DNA from: Henckelia pumila
Lineage: Eukaryota > Streptophyta > Magnoliopsida > Lamiales > Gesneriaceae
Direction: 5' to 3'
DNA: 64,000 bases
Assembly (NCBI RefSeq): GCF_033568475.1
Contig: NC_133121.1
Location: 129,240,375-129,304,374, forward strand
Within the stretch, counting starts at the first letter, position 1; the number at the start of each line of letters is the position of its first letter. The notes beneath the pieces were generated by a model. It had not been told where the DNA came from, searched no databases, and saw only the letters and a list, made by a program, of their open reading frames with translations. This document shows, one piece after another, positions 10,701 through 24,270 of the stretch. The position numbers and the translations under genes were made by a program.

Positions 10701-13456
10701 ATTTTTATGAACCATGATATCTCTTATAAGTTTACTATGAAAAATGTGTTATTTGTGTTGAGCTCGAACAAAATAAGTAAATAAATAAAGGTAGTTTCGA
10801 AAATAATTAAAAAAATTCAAATAAATAAAGACAATAATATTTTTTTGAAATAAAAAAAATTAAAAAACAAGATTAGCTTATTGCAAAACAAGATTAGCAT
10901 AATCGAGCTTGCGTTGAGCCATCCTCAAAGGCAAGAGTGACGCCATGCTATTAATTTCGTAATTGGCTTTTGGAAAACACATGATACTTTTTTCCCTTTT
11001 CCTTTTCCTTTTCCTTTTTTTATTTTTTATTTTTCATTTTTTTTTTTGGTGCGAAGGTGAACTTGGAAACACAAATAAGTTGTATTTACGTGTGTGTTTG
11101 CGTGTTTTTCTTGTTTGGATATTTGACCTCAAAGTTTTTAGCTTTGAGATTAGATATGAATTCCTAATGAGAATGAGGAACGTGTGAGATTTGTTTCATC
11201 CGAGGAAACAATTTCGTAAGACGGATCTCATATTCGATTCAATCCATGAAAAATACTATTTTTTATGTCAAAAATATTGATTTCATTGTAAATACAAGTC
11301 TAAACGATCCACGAGTTTGGTTTGACGAACACTCTAATTAAGAGAAAAAAAGTAGTCACACTCTATTTTTAAATGTGTCCGATTTATAAATTTTTTTAGA
11401 TAAGTACTATTTGTTATATTTAATTGAATGAAAATAATAAAAAAGTTATATAATCTTTGGGCTTCTGAAATGCCAGTGACCTTTAGATTTTTGAAAGGTC
11501 AATAACCTTTAGGTTTCTGAAAGGTTAATAACCTTTTCTGAAGACTCAAATAACCTTTGATATATCGAAAAGGCACTGACCCTTGACATACTGAATGGTC
11601 GTTTCTTTTCTAATAAATAAAAATCATTTCATTTCAAAAATTCATAAGTTGAAATTCAAAGTTTCTTCACTATTCTCTCCACTTCTTCTCTCGGTTTTTG
11701 TCTGTCTTATTCCTCTCCAAGTATTGATAAAGTTCAGGTACTGTTCAGTTCACCTGTATCGAACTTTGTGCTAAGTTGTTGCAGGTATCACCGTTGTGTC
11801 CTGGAAAACAATCGTCTACGGTGAACCTTGAAACACCGTAGAAGGAGAAGAATATGTTTTAAGAAAACCGTAGTTTATTACAGTCCTCGGTTTAGTTTCG
11901 ATTTATTTAATTTTTTCAGGATCTATTATTGTATTGTTCAATTTATTGTAATTGTAATACAATCTTTTCCACATTCAAGTATTTCATTTTCCAAACACTA
12001 TTGAGTGATTGTCATATATCATTATTTTTCGTGTATGGCATATAACCCACAACGGGCCATAAGTTCACTTCAAAGAAACTCTCATTAATAATTTTTTTTA
12101 AAATCTTAATCACTCTCTTTTTAGTATTTTTTATTTGCCCAATTTCTAAAATATTTAAAACAGATATCATTTAGAGCCAGTTTGTTTCGTAACTTAAGAG
12201 ACTAAGAACATTTTTTTTTGGAAAAAAAAAACACTTTTCTTAAAATTAAAATGTTACAAAATTGTTTTAACAAACACTTAAAAAAGTGCTCTGTTCATTA
12301 AAAAAAAAAAAGTGCTCTGTTAGAATTTATAGCTTTATATTTTAAAAAAAGACTTTCAACATTAATGCAAAAGCCAAAATCACTTATATATATTTTTTAA
12401 TAAAAGCAATTAACTAAAAAATTCAACTTATTTAACCTTTTTAAAAGTTATAACATTATATCCATACTGATTCTAAGTGGCCGTTTCGAATATCTTTATC
12501 GTATCATCTATACTATCTTATAAAAGTTGAGAGCTTTTTAAAAATCGCTTTTTTTAGTCTAATATACAGACATCATGTTTTTTTGATCATTTTATGTATT
12601 TGTTTCCATCTAATATTTTATTCTTCATTCCTCCAATCTTACTCCACATTTTCACTTATTACCCCACTACCCGCCCACGTCTTCTTCCACATTTTTTTAA
12701 ACAAAAAAAAATCAATTAACTAACCCACTAGACACTAACTCCAATTATTCTCACAAATTTTCAATTTCATCATATTTTTCATTTGACTTCTAATTTTTCA
12801 AATGATTTTTTTCTCAATAACATGTTGATCAGAAGTAATAAGAAAGTGATCGTAGCAGAAAATATTTCGTTACTTAGCGTGTGCCAAATTTACTAGTATA
12901 TTATTATTTTCTATATTTCCGTCTATATTCCATAAATTTAGTTCGAAATAACTCTCATTATATCATATTTTCAAAAAATTGGTATATTTTCGAATACAAA
13001 AGTTTAAAAAAGAACGCAAACTCAATACTCAACAAGGAACCATTGATTCTCCACGCCCCAAAAAAGAGACGAAATTTAGTAAAAACTATATTCTAAGGTC
13101 AAGAACAAGTCTCTGTCTTGTCCATTCTCTCCATAGCTAACAATGTAACAGAATTAACTACCACTAGTCAAAATCTCCTATTATCAAGCATATATAAGAT
13201 GATACAACTCAGATGACCATAACCCCAAATAAAAGAACTAAGAAAAAAGGATGAACAAGAAAAAAGATTCGGAAAAAGGAAGCACATTCTACTAATTAAA
13301 TCAATTTATCTATCTAATATCAATGCTGTGCATTGGGGTGTAGCACAAGGTGTAAAGATTGCGGGTGACACGGAAAAAAATGGAGGAGGGGCATTGGGAA
13401 GCAATGGCTCAGCCTCTTCAACAGCATCGTTGCCATTGGACCTGTCTACGAGTCAA
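10701..13456. other. Repeat-rich spacer before the MATE gene
   Basis: AT-rich DNA without a supported gene. About 11200-11330 resembles half of the MITE-like element seen at 41161. About 11457-11590 has degenerate 25-30-bp repeats built on TGAAAGGTCAATAACCTTT, followed to about 12010 by LTR-like sequence (possible relic LTR, unproven). A possible Helitron lies at 12507-12896. Open frames such as 10963-11187 are T-rich low complexity. Confidence 0.5.
12507..12896 (+). mobile_element. Possible non-autonomous Helitron
   Basis: The segment starts TCTATACTATC after an A and ends TTTACTAG before a T, the A|TC...CTAG|T arrangement of Helitrons. It is 390 bp long and codes for nothing. I do not see a convincing terminal hairpin, so the call is tentative. 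A similar 5' end (TCTATTCTATTATATAAAAG) occurs at 23908. Confidence 0.35.
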
Positions 13457-15953
13457 ATGGCTGTCTTGGAATTGGAACAACCAACTTTTTTCAATAAACC
13501 AAACTTAGATGAAAAGGCGTTGCTCCACGAGGCACCAACCACCTTGTTAGCAAATGAGGAGGGAGGCGATTATCCTCCTGTAAGAAGTTACGAGGACGTG
13601 AAAAATGTGATAAACATAGAATCCATCAAGCTATGGGCAATTGCAGCTCCTATTGCCTTCAATATTTTGTGCAATTATGGCATCAATTCTTTCACTAGCA
13701 TCTTTGTGGGGCACATAGGGGATGTAGAGCTATCTGCAGTCGCTATCTGTTTATCAGTAATTGCAAACTTATCCTTCGGACTCATGGTAAGCTTACTATC
13801 TTTCAAACTTTCAGTAATTCAAAGCAACAGTAGGACAACGGGGCCTGATTGTATCCAAGGAAAATAATTTATGAAAATTTATGTATAACTTTTCAAGGAT
13901 TTCAAGTTTTATCCCCTGATATCTATCCGGTCATCCCACCTCACCTCCCTTGCCCCAGGTTCACCCCCTCTATGGATTCCAGATCTACCTGAATCTTAAG
14001 ATATCAACATCAAAGCTTTTCATATCATGTCTTATTGGTCTAACAGCTTGGTATGGCTAGTGCACTCGAGACGTTATGTGGACAGGCGTATGGAGCTGGA
14101 GAAACAGAAATGATGGGAATTTACATGCAAAGATCATGGATAATACTCACAACGGCTTGTTTCTGTCTTTCACCACTCTATATTTATGCCACACCAGTGC
14201 TAAAGCTACTGGGACAAAGACACGACATTGCCGAAATAGCAGGAAATTTTTCGATAAAAATCATTCCACAAATGTTTTCACTCGCCATTAACTTTCCTAC
14301 ACAGAAGTTCCTGCAAGCTCAAAGTAAGGTGGCGACTCTAGCATGGGTTGGTTTTGTGGCCTTTATCTTGCACATAGGGTTGTTGCTTTTGTTTGTTAAG
14401 GTATTTGAATGGGGTTTGGCTGGTGCAGCAGCAGCCTATGATGTATCAGCATGGGGTATTGCTCTAGCTCAGGTTGTGTACATAGTTGGGTGGTGTCAAG
14501 ATAGTTGGAGTGGATTGTCGTGGCTTGCTTTTAAGGATATATGGGGATTTGCAAAGCTTTCGATGGCCTCGGCCATTATGATTTGCTTAGAGATATGGTA
14601 TTTTATGAGTATAATAGTTCTCACTGGACATCTAGAGGATCCTGTCCTGGCTGTTGGATCCCTTTCTATAAGGTATATCACGTATTCGCTCCGCTCAAAG
14701 TTTAATCAATGTTATTATGCACCAGTACTTCCTGATCCCATTTACCATTTGAAATAGCAATACAAGATAATACTAGCATATGGGGACCTAAGACTCGTGT
14801 AATAGATACGAGGAGAAGGGCGGAGAGGATCAACTCAATGAATTTTGGAGGGTGAAACTTGAATTTTATTTTATTTTTTAATCGGATATCTAATATATCA
14901 CCAATTTATTTCTCGTATTCAGCATGAACCTGAATGGATGGGAAGGTATGCTGTTCATTGGGATTAATGCAGCAATAAGGTAAAAATGAGGGGGGAATAA
15001 AGAAATACATTCTTCTAACCTGAATCAATTAATGTCATTCTTCTTCATTTCTTCCTATATTTACTCCAGTGTTCGCGTGTCAAATGAGCTTGGATCAGGA
15101 CGTCCTCGAGCTGCCAAGTTCTCAGTCATCGTCACTGTAGCCGAATCTGCACTCATAGGTCTCCTGAGCATGGTGATAATAATGGCAACGAAAGACCACT
15201 TTGCCATCCTTTTTACCAGCAGCGTAAAAATGCAAAAGGCAGTATCTGATTTAGCACACCTTTTAGCTATAACCCTGGTACTGAATAGCATTCAGCCAGT
15301 GATTTCAGGTTTAACGCCAGTTATATTGTGATAATCATAATAATAGATATATATCTGGAACATTTATTTAAAGATTCTAACATGATAGGGAAAATGTTGT
15401 TTATCCAGGAGTTGCTGTAGGGGGAGGATGGCAAGGACTCGTGGCTTGCATTAACATGTTTTGTTATTACATCATAGGACTCCCAATCGGATTTCTTCTG
15501 GGTTACAAAACTGATCTAGGAGTGAAGGTAATACATGGATCTTTATTCCACTCAGCAGGACTGGTCATGCATGTGAATTGAATCATAACATAAGAATATC
15601 CACAGAAAGCAAACAAATAAATTAAGTACAGATAAAAATCGTCAGCAAATTAGTGTTTTTGGGTGTGCAAAATTTACTTATCGCAGATGGTTGCTTACAG
15701 GGAATTTGGATGGGTATGATATTTGGAACTTTTCTGCAAACTACGATTCTTTTAGTTATCGTGTGGAAAACAAATTGGGATGAAGAGGTAATATTCTGAT
15801 GTTGATTCCTATGATATGATTCAACATAAAAAAAATACACATTTTCTGATGGACAAAGCATCACCTAGTTTTAAGTTTTAACCCCTTCACGACATTTTTT
15901 CACTTGAATTGCAGGTGGTGCAAGCTTCTGAAAGAATGCGTAGGTGGACATAA
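13457..15953 (+). CDS. MATE/DTX-family efflux transporter
   Basis: Seven exons in consistent phase encode 498 residues: 13457-13786, 14047-14672, 14923-14979, 15070-15308, 15409-15527, 15701-15787 and 15915-15953, all with GT-AG introns. Family signatures are FVGHIGDVELSAV, GMASALETLCGQAYGAGE, SVRVSNELGSGRPRAAKFSV and the final GVAVGGGWQGLVA. About twelve membrane helices are expected after a soluble N terminus of roughly 60 residues. The start is the first in-frame ATG after upstream coding-like sequence; the ATG at 13323 opens only a short frame. MATE proteins export organic cations, flavonoids or other small molecules in exchange for protons or sodium at the tonoplast or plasma membrane. 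Overall similarity suggests the DTX27/29/35 group, but the substrate cannot be read from sequence. No defect is visible. Confidence 0.9.
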
Positions 15954-16370
15954 TGAGGCAAAGTCAAGTAAAAATTCATTGAGGATGAAAAAAAAAATAA
16001 AGACTTGAAGAAATAGTTTCGATAGTTTACAGAAATAACTCTTTACTCATGCCCACAAGGCTATTGATTGTGCAATTTTATCCATTGACACGGTCTAAAT
16101 TCCCAAGATAAGCTCAGTATTAATATATTATTGGTTGTCTTTAACAGAGCTAGAGGATAAAATAAAATAAAACCACGACATATATGGATAAGTATAAAGC
16201 AGAAAATCAATGAGATTAACCAACTTATTACTTACCCCTTTGAAAATGCCTGTGAATGTGACTTCGACATGACTGGCAAATAAAAAAGAAGCTACATCGG
16301 ATATGTAGCCTTGGATTCCATGGAGATCGAGAAAATGTCATGAAAACTTCCAGCATGTTCCTTCATTACC
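15954..16370. other. Spacer between MATE gene and kinase pseudogene
   Basis: Probable 3' UTRs of two convergent genes. Nothing else recognised. Confidence 0.4.
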
Positions 16371-18720
16371 ATGTTCTTGGATCCGCCCCCACCCCTTGCA
16401 ATGACTCGCCAGAAACCAAGGCTTGAAACAGTTTTGGGGCCGGCGGGACAGTCACTTCCACCACTCCTTCCAATATTTTCATCACCATTCCCATTGTAGG
16501 CCTTGTAGACCCCTCATCTTGAATGCCCCAAACAGCAACCAATCCAATTATCTCTGCCTTTACCTTATTACAAGAACCTCGAGCCTCTCATCAATGACAG
16601 TCGCCAGGTTTTCCTTAATTATTTGGCGTGCCGCTCATGGTGAGAAAAACCATTTCTCCATTTCACCCTCAACAACTCCACCACCCGAGGGTGGCCCCTC
16701 CACGTTGCAACGAGCACCTATCAACTCAAACAACATCATCCCATAGCTAAAAACATCGGCTTTAGTAGTAATAGCCACACCAGAGATCCACTCAGGCGCA
16801 ACATACCCCCATGTTCCCCGCATTGTCACCAAGACTCCGCTGAAGTCTCCAACAATAAGTTTTGCCAACCCGAAATCAGAAACCTTGACGGATAAATCTT
16901 CATCCAATAAGATATTATCGGGCTTTATATCGCAATATATGATACAACTTCGACACTCTTCATGTAAATAGGCGATGCCTCTTGCCGTCCCAATTAGCGA
17001 TACAAAACCTAACATCACAACTCAGGTTCTGACCATTCAGTTTTAGGTACAGCTAAGAGGTCCATTGGCATGCAATCATAAACTAGGAGACGATGGGAAT
17101 CTTCAGAAAAAAAATCCTCTTAATCGGACCAGATTAACATGCTGAATATTTCCTGTAGTACACACCGTTGCTCGAAACTCCTTCTCGTCACTGCCAGGTC
17201 TTCCACGTCTCTTCACTGCCACAGGGGAAGAATCCAATAATACACCACGACAAAAATACCCCAAACCCTCCATGCCCAAGCTTCTCAGAAAATCCTTTAG
17301 TCGCAACATGAAGCTTTTTGTAAGAGAACACCCTCAGATTTGTGAAATGAAACACACAATCTTCTTCTCCTTTCCTTCGTTTAACCATCCATCTACACAC
17401 AAATAACAAGAATATAATAAGGATACAAAGCATCCATACCAAGAAAGTCGTCTTCTTCTTGTTCTTTTTGCTGGCTCCAATGCTCTGTACTCTCAAATAT
17501 AATTTATCCTGAATAGTGCTGCCAGAAATAAGATTATGCAGGTTCAAAAGAGAACCAAATAATTTCTTGCACAATTTATTCTTCGCATTATGAAATATAC
17601 CAATGCAAGAACAATTTTCAAGACACGCATTCTCGCACTCACTCTTGGTCCCACTGAATGATACCACCGATGTTCTTTCATAGCTCACCAGCCCAACTTC
17701 TTCAAACTCATCATTCTTACTACAACTCTCATAGCCTTCCCGGTGACAACCCTAGGAAAAATATTCCTTTTCCCATGAAACCCTGTTCACCGGATTAAAA
17801 CCCTCCAAACACAGACAAGGACTAAACATATTAGCATAACAAAATCCTATTTCCACAGTCCACATAGTTTGCATTGATTCTCGGGCTGTGACCAAAACAT
17901 GTTCCAGGTTTCACTCTATCTTGGGACCATGTAAATCGCCTCAACTGCCCCAGATGGTCCAAGAGAACCTAGTTAAGGGAGGTTTTACGCCGCTCTCTAA
18001 TGGTACCTCAGTGAATCCAAAAGTTGCATTTGTAGGGAAAGGATTCAAAAATTCAAATCTATATATGTAAGGAATTGTCATCTCAGGAACCGCAACAAAT
18101 GCATTTCCATTCCAATTCCCAGTAGACCAATATTCATACACATTATCAATATTGTTAAGAGAGCAATCTCACCATAATTAGGAGGATTTAACCGCAAGAA
18201 ATATCTTCCTGGAGCTGGATCAATGGAACTCTTCCAAGAAGAAAGCCTTTGCAGCGCCGTCAAGTACATGCACGTCGGGAATCTTTAAATAACTTCCCTT
18301 TTCAGCATTGCTCGTCTCCCACAGCTAACTTCCCATTTTCAGTGATCTCTGCACTAGTCGACGTCAATTTTTTTTATGGATTTTTTCCTGATTCGCTACC
18401 CAAACGTACGTTCAAATGGGAATTGAAACATACCAAATGCCTAAGAGGCTAAAATCAGTTGACGTCATCATTCAGGGTGAAGAACCCCAGCGTAAAAGTC
18501 TTGTTTTCACTCAAGTTTCACCACATATTTGTTCAAAGACTCCAACTTTACGCTCTCATCAAGATAATTTCCAGTGAGTTCTTTCAAATCTCGAATATTC
18601 TTCATAAAATGCGTCAAGTTGGTTTCTAAATTACCGGCGGGCTTCAATTGGATGGAAAAAGAGTAGCCGAAATTGAGAATTAAGGTGAGAACTTAATGCA
18701 TTGCCATTCTTCCCCAGATA
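16370..18720 (-). pseudogene. G-type lectin S-receptor-like kinase pseudogene (SD2 type)
   Basis: Reading leftwards, fragments follow the family order: lectin-like start (about 18.7-18.3 kb), S-locus glycoprotein domain (RYFLRLNPPNYGE, YWSTGNWNGNAF; 18.27-17.94 kb), PAN-like cysteine region, membrane helix (about 17.4 kb), then kinase. Kinase pieces include GHGGFG, VAVKRRG, QHVNLVRLRGF, VSDFGLAK and GYVAPEWISGVA. The frame changes several times (for example near 17.25 kb and around 17.02-17.10 kb, where stops also occur), and the C-terminal lobe at 16.4-16.6 kb is again out of frame. The catalytic-loop HCD motif reads YCD. A working receptor is not possible from this copy. SD2-2/SD2-5-type kinases are the nearest relatives I recognise. 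Confidence 0.85.
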
Positions 18721-19965
18721 TGGAAACAACAAAAATAGTATTGCAAGCTCACTTTAGGTGAGGTTGAAACTTCTTTTGTTCTTCAAGTTGCAGAATATAA
18801 TAAGAAATTTCGGATTCTACACACAAAAGGAAGTAAATTTACTCTGAAGTGTGTGTCTGTGACTGATTATTTTCTTGGACGTCGGAAGATTTAAACTCAC
18901 GGGCAAGAACAAAAACTTCTTTACGTTGGAATTGGTGGATATTTTACTAATTTACTGGATTTCTTCCGAGGTTAGCTTGGGAAGAAGACAAGATTTTGAG
19001 TAGAGAGATGGAGAAGGTTTGGGATGTTGTGGCAGACAGATTATCTTGGATTTTGAGTTCGGACTTCAGAGTCTCTGTTCTTGACAGAAGAATAATAGCA
19101 CTAATTTCTAAAGAAATGAGGAGCTTTTTTCTCTTTTTCAAGTTGAATGTATTCCGATCTGATTCTTGAATCGTGCACAACGATATATTTTGATTTGATA
19201 TAAAGCACAATCACAAAACTATATTGTCTTATAATTTATAATCTATTTTTAAGGATTCAGTTTCATGTTATGGTAGTTTTTTGTAGAGCTTGAAGGAAGT
19301 ACTTAATTTTTTTTTTAGAATGTCTGCCAAACACTACCTATATATGTCCGATTGATAGGAACATATCGTATGAACACAAAATATGAACCGTGGATTTTGA
19401 TATATAGACACTATTCATATGCCAACATCCTCAAAATCTTATTTTCATGTTAAAGCAAAACAATAGTCAAAATGTATACTGGTTGCCCTAGTTGGAGAAA
19501 TATATATATAAAGAAGGAAAAACTACTGTGACTGTGAGTTGCTCTTGATCAATAATAAATCATGGTTATAAAATATTAAATTATTGTATTTCTATCATAC
19601 TTATATTCTTGATTCAAATCCTACGAATAATTAAAGTCTATATGACACATATTTCTTTGTGAGACAAAAAAATGATTGTACAGATCAGTTTTCTTATTAA
19701 TAATATTTGTAAAACACCAAAATGTAATTCTAAATCCATCGATTCAAAATCCAATTCCAGTTGCAAATATAAATCAAAATCCCATTTTTAACTCCCCCAA
19801 ACACAGGGTTCGGAAAAAGAACTGAATTGGAAAGATAATACGCAGTTTTTGAACAGCATACAAGATACTCTTAAAAAATAACTGATATGCATACAAAAAT
19901 TTGATCCCCCATGCAAGCATGTTGTGTTCTGCTACATAAAACCCTGAATCATAAACTAGAATGAG
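18721..19965. other. Spacer
   Basis: AT-rich DNA between the kinase pseudogene and the 3' end of the RopGEF gene. No gene or clear repeat supported. Confidence 0.4.
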
Positions 19966-21926
19966 CTAATTATCTCTGTCTCTCATGGATTCATGCACAA
20001 AGAGTACATCCTCGATCCAAGAAACAATGTTGAATGCTAAGCCCTCCAACACTCTTGAATAGCTCTCCAAAACAGCCTGTCCCACATCCTGCACAAACCA
20101 AATTCCATATTAAATCTGTACAATACACCAATTTTGGATAATTAATTCCCTAGTATCGATCGATCCCTATCACCTTGTTATATTGGATTTTGCTTGTGTC
20201 TAATGAAGTTTGTGAGAGCGCGGGATATCTTTGTTTTAAGCATAACAGCAAGGTTTCTGCTCTTTCTGCCAAGACATGGTTCTTGTCACTCCTATCGACG
20301 TCCGACATGAGGTCTTTAACCAAGTCCCATGAGGATTTTGAGTGAGCCATGCATGCTTTTCGTCGCCACGTGTACATCGAGGCTTCGACCTTGTCCACTA
20401 ACTCGAGGGCCTCGTGCTCCGAGGCTATGTTGAGTGAGTCAATAAGGTGATTGGGCGAAAACGTCTCCACGTTGCACATGTATCGGTAGATTGCATCTCC
20501 TAAGCTCGCTTTCCCACTCTAAGTTCACGAAAAAACGAGGTGAAAATGTGAAAAGGCTACCGTTTGTGGATTGTCACGGAACAGAACTAACAGCTACCTT
20601 AGGGAGGGAAGCCGTGTATGACTCTGGGACGTGCATTTCGGCAAGAATATTACTGTTAATGGCCATTGCGGCTTTGTGAATTTGGTTCGCGCAGTCGCGC
20701 TTCTGGCACAAAATCTTGGTATATTTCTCGGAGAGGCCCTCTGGGGGGACGCAAGGAACAGGAAGCCACCATTTCTCCTCCTTCCGCTGAGCCTGTTGCT
20801 GAAACGATCTTCTGAACGATCCGAACTGAGTCGAATTCCCCGACATGCTGCCCTTTTCCGCGTACCAAAATTCAGTCTTTCTAAAACTTTCCAACATATT
20901 CTGTCACACAAAATTGTTCCATAGTATGTTACAACCATAACTATTAGCAACAAATCGAATTTCTGTTGTTTTTTCGCTCACCTGGAGCATTCCATCAAGC
21001 TTTTTCAAGGCTGGGAGATTGAGATGAATATCTGATCTTGGGCTGCTAGTCATCACCTGTAAGTTAAAATGGAATAAAAACCAAGTGGAACATGGAATAA
21101 AAATGAAATGAAAATTTTGCCAAAAGAAGTTGAAACATTTTTTACCTCTAAAGTAGTTCCATCTTTAAAATGTTGCAACGTGGGAGTAAATTCCACTATG
21201 TAATCACACAGAGATAAAAGGCAGTTCATTTCTCTGTTCCACATTAACTTCTTTTCAACACTCAGTGGCTCTAATCTCTGGTGTTGACCAAATACAGAAG
21301 CTGCACATTTTAGAAACAAACATTAACATCAGATTATCCAGACTGGTCTCGAAAATTCGTCGTGGGGGCAACATATGACACAAAACATATATACCATAAA
21401 GATTGGTTATAGCATTTGAGATTGAGACAGCAGTGCAGACTCCTTTGCCACTTCCAGACATGTCTTCACCTAACAACAGTTTTGAAAATCTCTCCTTCAT
21501 CAATTCCAGTTCTGCATTAGAAAAATTGTAAAATACCATCCATATATTACTTAACTACACAAAAATTTATAAACTATACTTGATGTGATTTTCAAACATT
21601 TAGCTACAAAATGTGTACAAAGGAAAGTCACCTAAATCCATTATCTCCTCATCCTTTCCATCTTTATGCTGCGCCATGCTTAATCTCGAAAGTTTCCCTC
21701 GGACCGGAGATTTAAAGCCGCCCTGCCAAGAGAATGGAGAGGATGTCTCTGCAAAGCTGTAATCATCTGTTTGCTCTGAGAAGGCCGAAGTTTCGGAATT
21801 AGTCCTACAATGTGCAAAAGAGTCGCTACTCTGAATCGAAAAAATCGAGGTTTGATCCATGGAAGAAGGTGAATGCTGATATCCCAAGTAGCCATTTTCA
21901 TCACTAGTTGAAGTGCTGCTGTCCAT
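19966..21926 (-). CDS. Rop guanine nucleotide exchange factor (PRONE domain)
   Basis: Seven exons in phase give 470 residues: 21632-21926, 21395-21511, 21146-21300, 20982-21056, 20598-20900, 20174-20518 and 19966-20088. A serine-rich variable head of about 100 residues precedes the PRONE domain, which fills nearly all the rest. Conserved blocks include [62 protein letters not shown] and [19 protein letters not shown] proteins load GTP on plant Rho (ROP) GTPases at the plasma membrane, usually below receptor-like kinases, and steer tip growth and polarity. The C-terminal tail after PRONE is very short, so the autoinhibitory tail of some pollen RopGEFs is missing or minimal. The start ATG opens a typical [10 protein letters not shown] head. 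I cannot name the exact paralogue. Confidence 0.93.
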
Positions 21927-22837
21927 TCTTGATCTTGATTCTTGTAGTTTACTGAATTCGGATATCTAAACAAGAAAGCAATAATTTTTCAAGTAGAATA
22001 GGAGATGAATATTTGTGTGTATCGGAACTTTGACTGATTCTATGCTGCATGCATATAAAGTTTTCTTGGCAAAAAAGTAGAGCGAACCGTTGGAAAAGAT
22101 ACGGTGAAAATACTCGGGGAGAAAAAAGAAAGCAACGGTAACTAAATTAATCAATCTATCATTTAATTAAGGACAATATTTTGAATTTGAACAGTTGAAG
22201 TTTGAAGGGCACCGTCTGAAATACAAAAAAAAGCGAACACTTTTCCTAGTGAATCACCTTCTTAATTCATACTCCATCATCTTCTGCAGATTTTGCAATT
22301 AAATTAGCCATATTTTCTTTCTTCCAAGTTAATGGCTAGATTCTTGAATTACAGGCCAGCCATCTGCTGCAGTTATATGAATTTTGAATTTGGACTTTAG
22401 ATGAAAGACAAAGCACGAACGAATGCTGGGTATGAAATGTGCGTTGGATTAATCATTAGTGTTGGGTATGAAACGGAATGATTTATGATTATTGTATAAC
22501 AAAGTGGTTTAAGAGTTATAAAATCCATCAACCTTTGGGCTACTCCAAATAATATATGGTATAAAATATTTGTCCAAAATAAGTAAATATCATGTATAGA
22601 AAAAAAAAATACAAAATTTTTAAAGTATTTTTTATTTAACATAGACATATGGAGACATGGTTGGGATTAAATGTGTTGATAGACGTGCGCACCAATCTTA
22701 TGTACCAATTTAATTGATCGACGTGCGGCGGAGTTGTCCACCTTGAAGGGGCCGAAACCATAATGGCGTAATTTTAAAATATGAAAAATTGTTATTTTGC
22801 TCCTGATATTTGCCTCTTTCTAATTTTAATTATTTAT
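21927..22837. other. RopGEF upstream spacer
   Basis: Contains the presumed RopGEF promoter. No coding sequence or distinct repeat supported. Confidence 0.4.
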
Positions 22838-23220
22838 GTCACGCCTCGACCTCAGGCCCGTACAAACTGCACAATGGGCCTTCGTATGATTAATTCAACT
22901 TGCTATAGAAGTCCATTGTACCCTATTTTAGTCTCATTTTAAAGCTTTCATTTTCGATCCACCAGCTTCCTTCGATCCGGGAATTTAGGTGGTGACTCCC
23001 ACACACATAACACTTTGTCCCGCATTTGGGGTTCTTGCTGGTGACCGTCTTTGATACGGCTCTGTCACGCCTCGAGCCCAGATCCGTGCTTACACGATTG
23101 CACAATGAGTTCCTATAGGAGCTACTTCGTATTTGTTCTCGCTTTACGAAAATGTCAAATTGCTATAGAAGTTTATTGTAACATATTTTAAACTCATTTT
23201 AAATTTTTCATTTTTCTCAT
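22838..23220. repeat. Degenerate 226-bp direct repeat, about 1.7 units
   Basis: GTCACGCCTCGA starts at 22838 and again at 23064, each followed by a related stretch (CACAATGgG..., then GCTATAGAAGTccATTGTA at about 22901 and 23162). The copies are clearly diverged. It may be a decayed LTR or satellite fragment; no coding motif is present. Confidence 0.6.
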
Positions 23221-23489
23221 GTAAGACAGGTACCATGTTATTTAGTTTTTCAAAGCGATGTTATGTTAACAAATTCACAACACTATCAATTTGCAAAAAA
23301 GTTAATCATATTAAAATCAATTTTAAATATTTAATCCTAAATTACAAAACAACCCACAAAACTACCAAATTTTTTTTTAAAATAAGACATGTCATATTAA
23401 AATCAAATATTTTAAAAAAGAAATAAGATATCGGCTAATAACTTATGACATATCAACACTACTGCATGGATCTTTTCGCCTTTTATTTC

Positions 23490-23842
23490 AGAATTGATGG
23501 TTGTCAAGGAAAAAATGGTTGTGGTTTTCTCTTATCTTTGGAATGATATTATCATCGAATCAGATGCTATCAACGTGGTCAATTCCATTTCAAAGCCTTC
23601 TCTTTATACACCGGATGTCTTTGTTATATCTTTTGTTCTCAACTCTAGTTTGCGTGCGTTGAATTGTCGTCCAAGCTTGTAGGCGTACTGTCAACCATGT
23701 CGTGCATCTTCTTGCTTCTCATGGTTTATATCATGAGACAATTTTAGATTTTAAGGAGTCATGTCCTTTGTTTTCGGGTCCTTCTGTAAACCATGTCTTA
23801 TTGACTGATTAATGGATTTCATCATTTATAAAAAAAAAAAAA
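23490..23842 (+). mobile_element. LINE 3' fragment with RNase H end and poly(A)
   Basis: A stretch reading IIIESDAINVVNSISKPS and, in a neighbouring frame, VNHVVHLLASHGLYHETIL matches the RNase H domain found at the end of plant L1-type LINEs. A frameshift near 23.68 kb separates the two parts. A run of A at about 23829-23841 closes the element. The 5' part is missing, as is usual for target-primed reverse transcription. Confidence 0.7.
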
Positions 23843-24270
23843 ATCTTCATGAAAAAAATTGTAAGAAAATCAATATATACTTGTGTAAAACTGAAAATTA
23901 AAATTAATCTATTCTATTATATAAAAGATGAGCATGTTATACTAACTACTTTGAGGATAAAAAAAATATTATTTCATAATTATACTTTTCTATCCACTAT
24001 CCCACTAAACTTCTCACTCACTTCATATTTTGCTTAAAAAAAACATAGAAGTATAATAAAACTTTTTTTTCACAAGTTAATAATTATTAACGTGATAAAC
24101 TCCTCGATATTACCGAAAACTAAAACTAACGAATATAAACATAGGGAATTGGTGAACCCAATGCTATGACATATTACATTTTCTCCCAAAAAATTTCTTC
24201 TTACCGCCATCAATGAATCGGCATCCATTAATTTGGAGAATATTCTTTCTTTGTGAATTTGTGTGAAATA

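Noticed and set aside
10963-11187. 74-codon plus-strand frame
   Set aside because: Made largely of TTTTCC and T-run low complexity.
11400-12010. Possible relic LTR with degenerate TGAAAGGTCAATAACC repeats
   Set aside because: No defined ends, target duplication or partner, so it is noted only in the spacer entry.
20594-20953. Overlapping frames on both strands around RopGEF exon 5
   Set aside because: Only the PRONE frame continues across phased splice sites.
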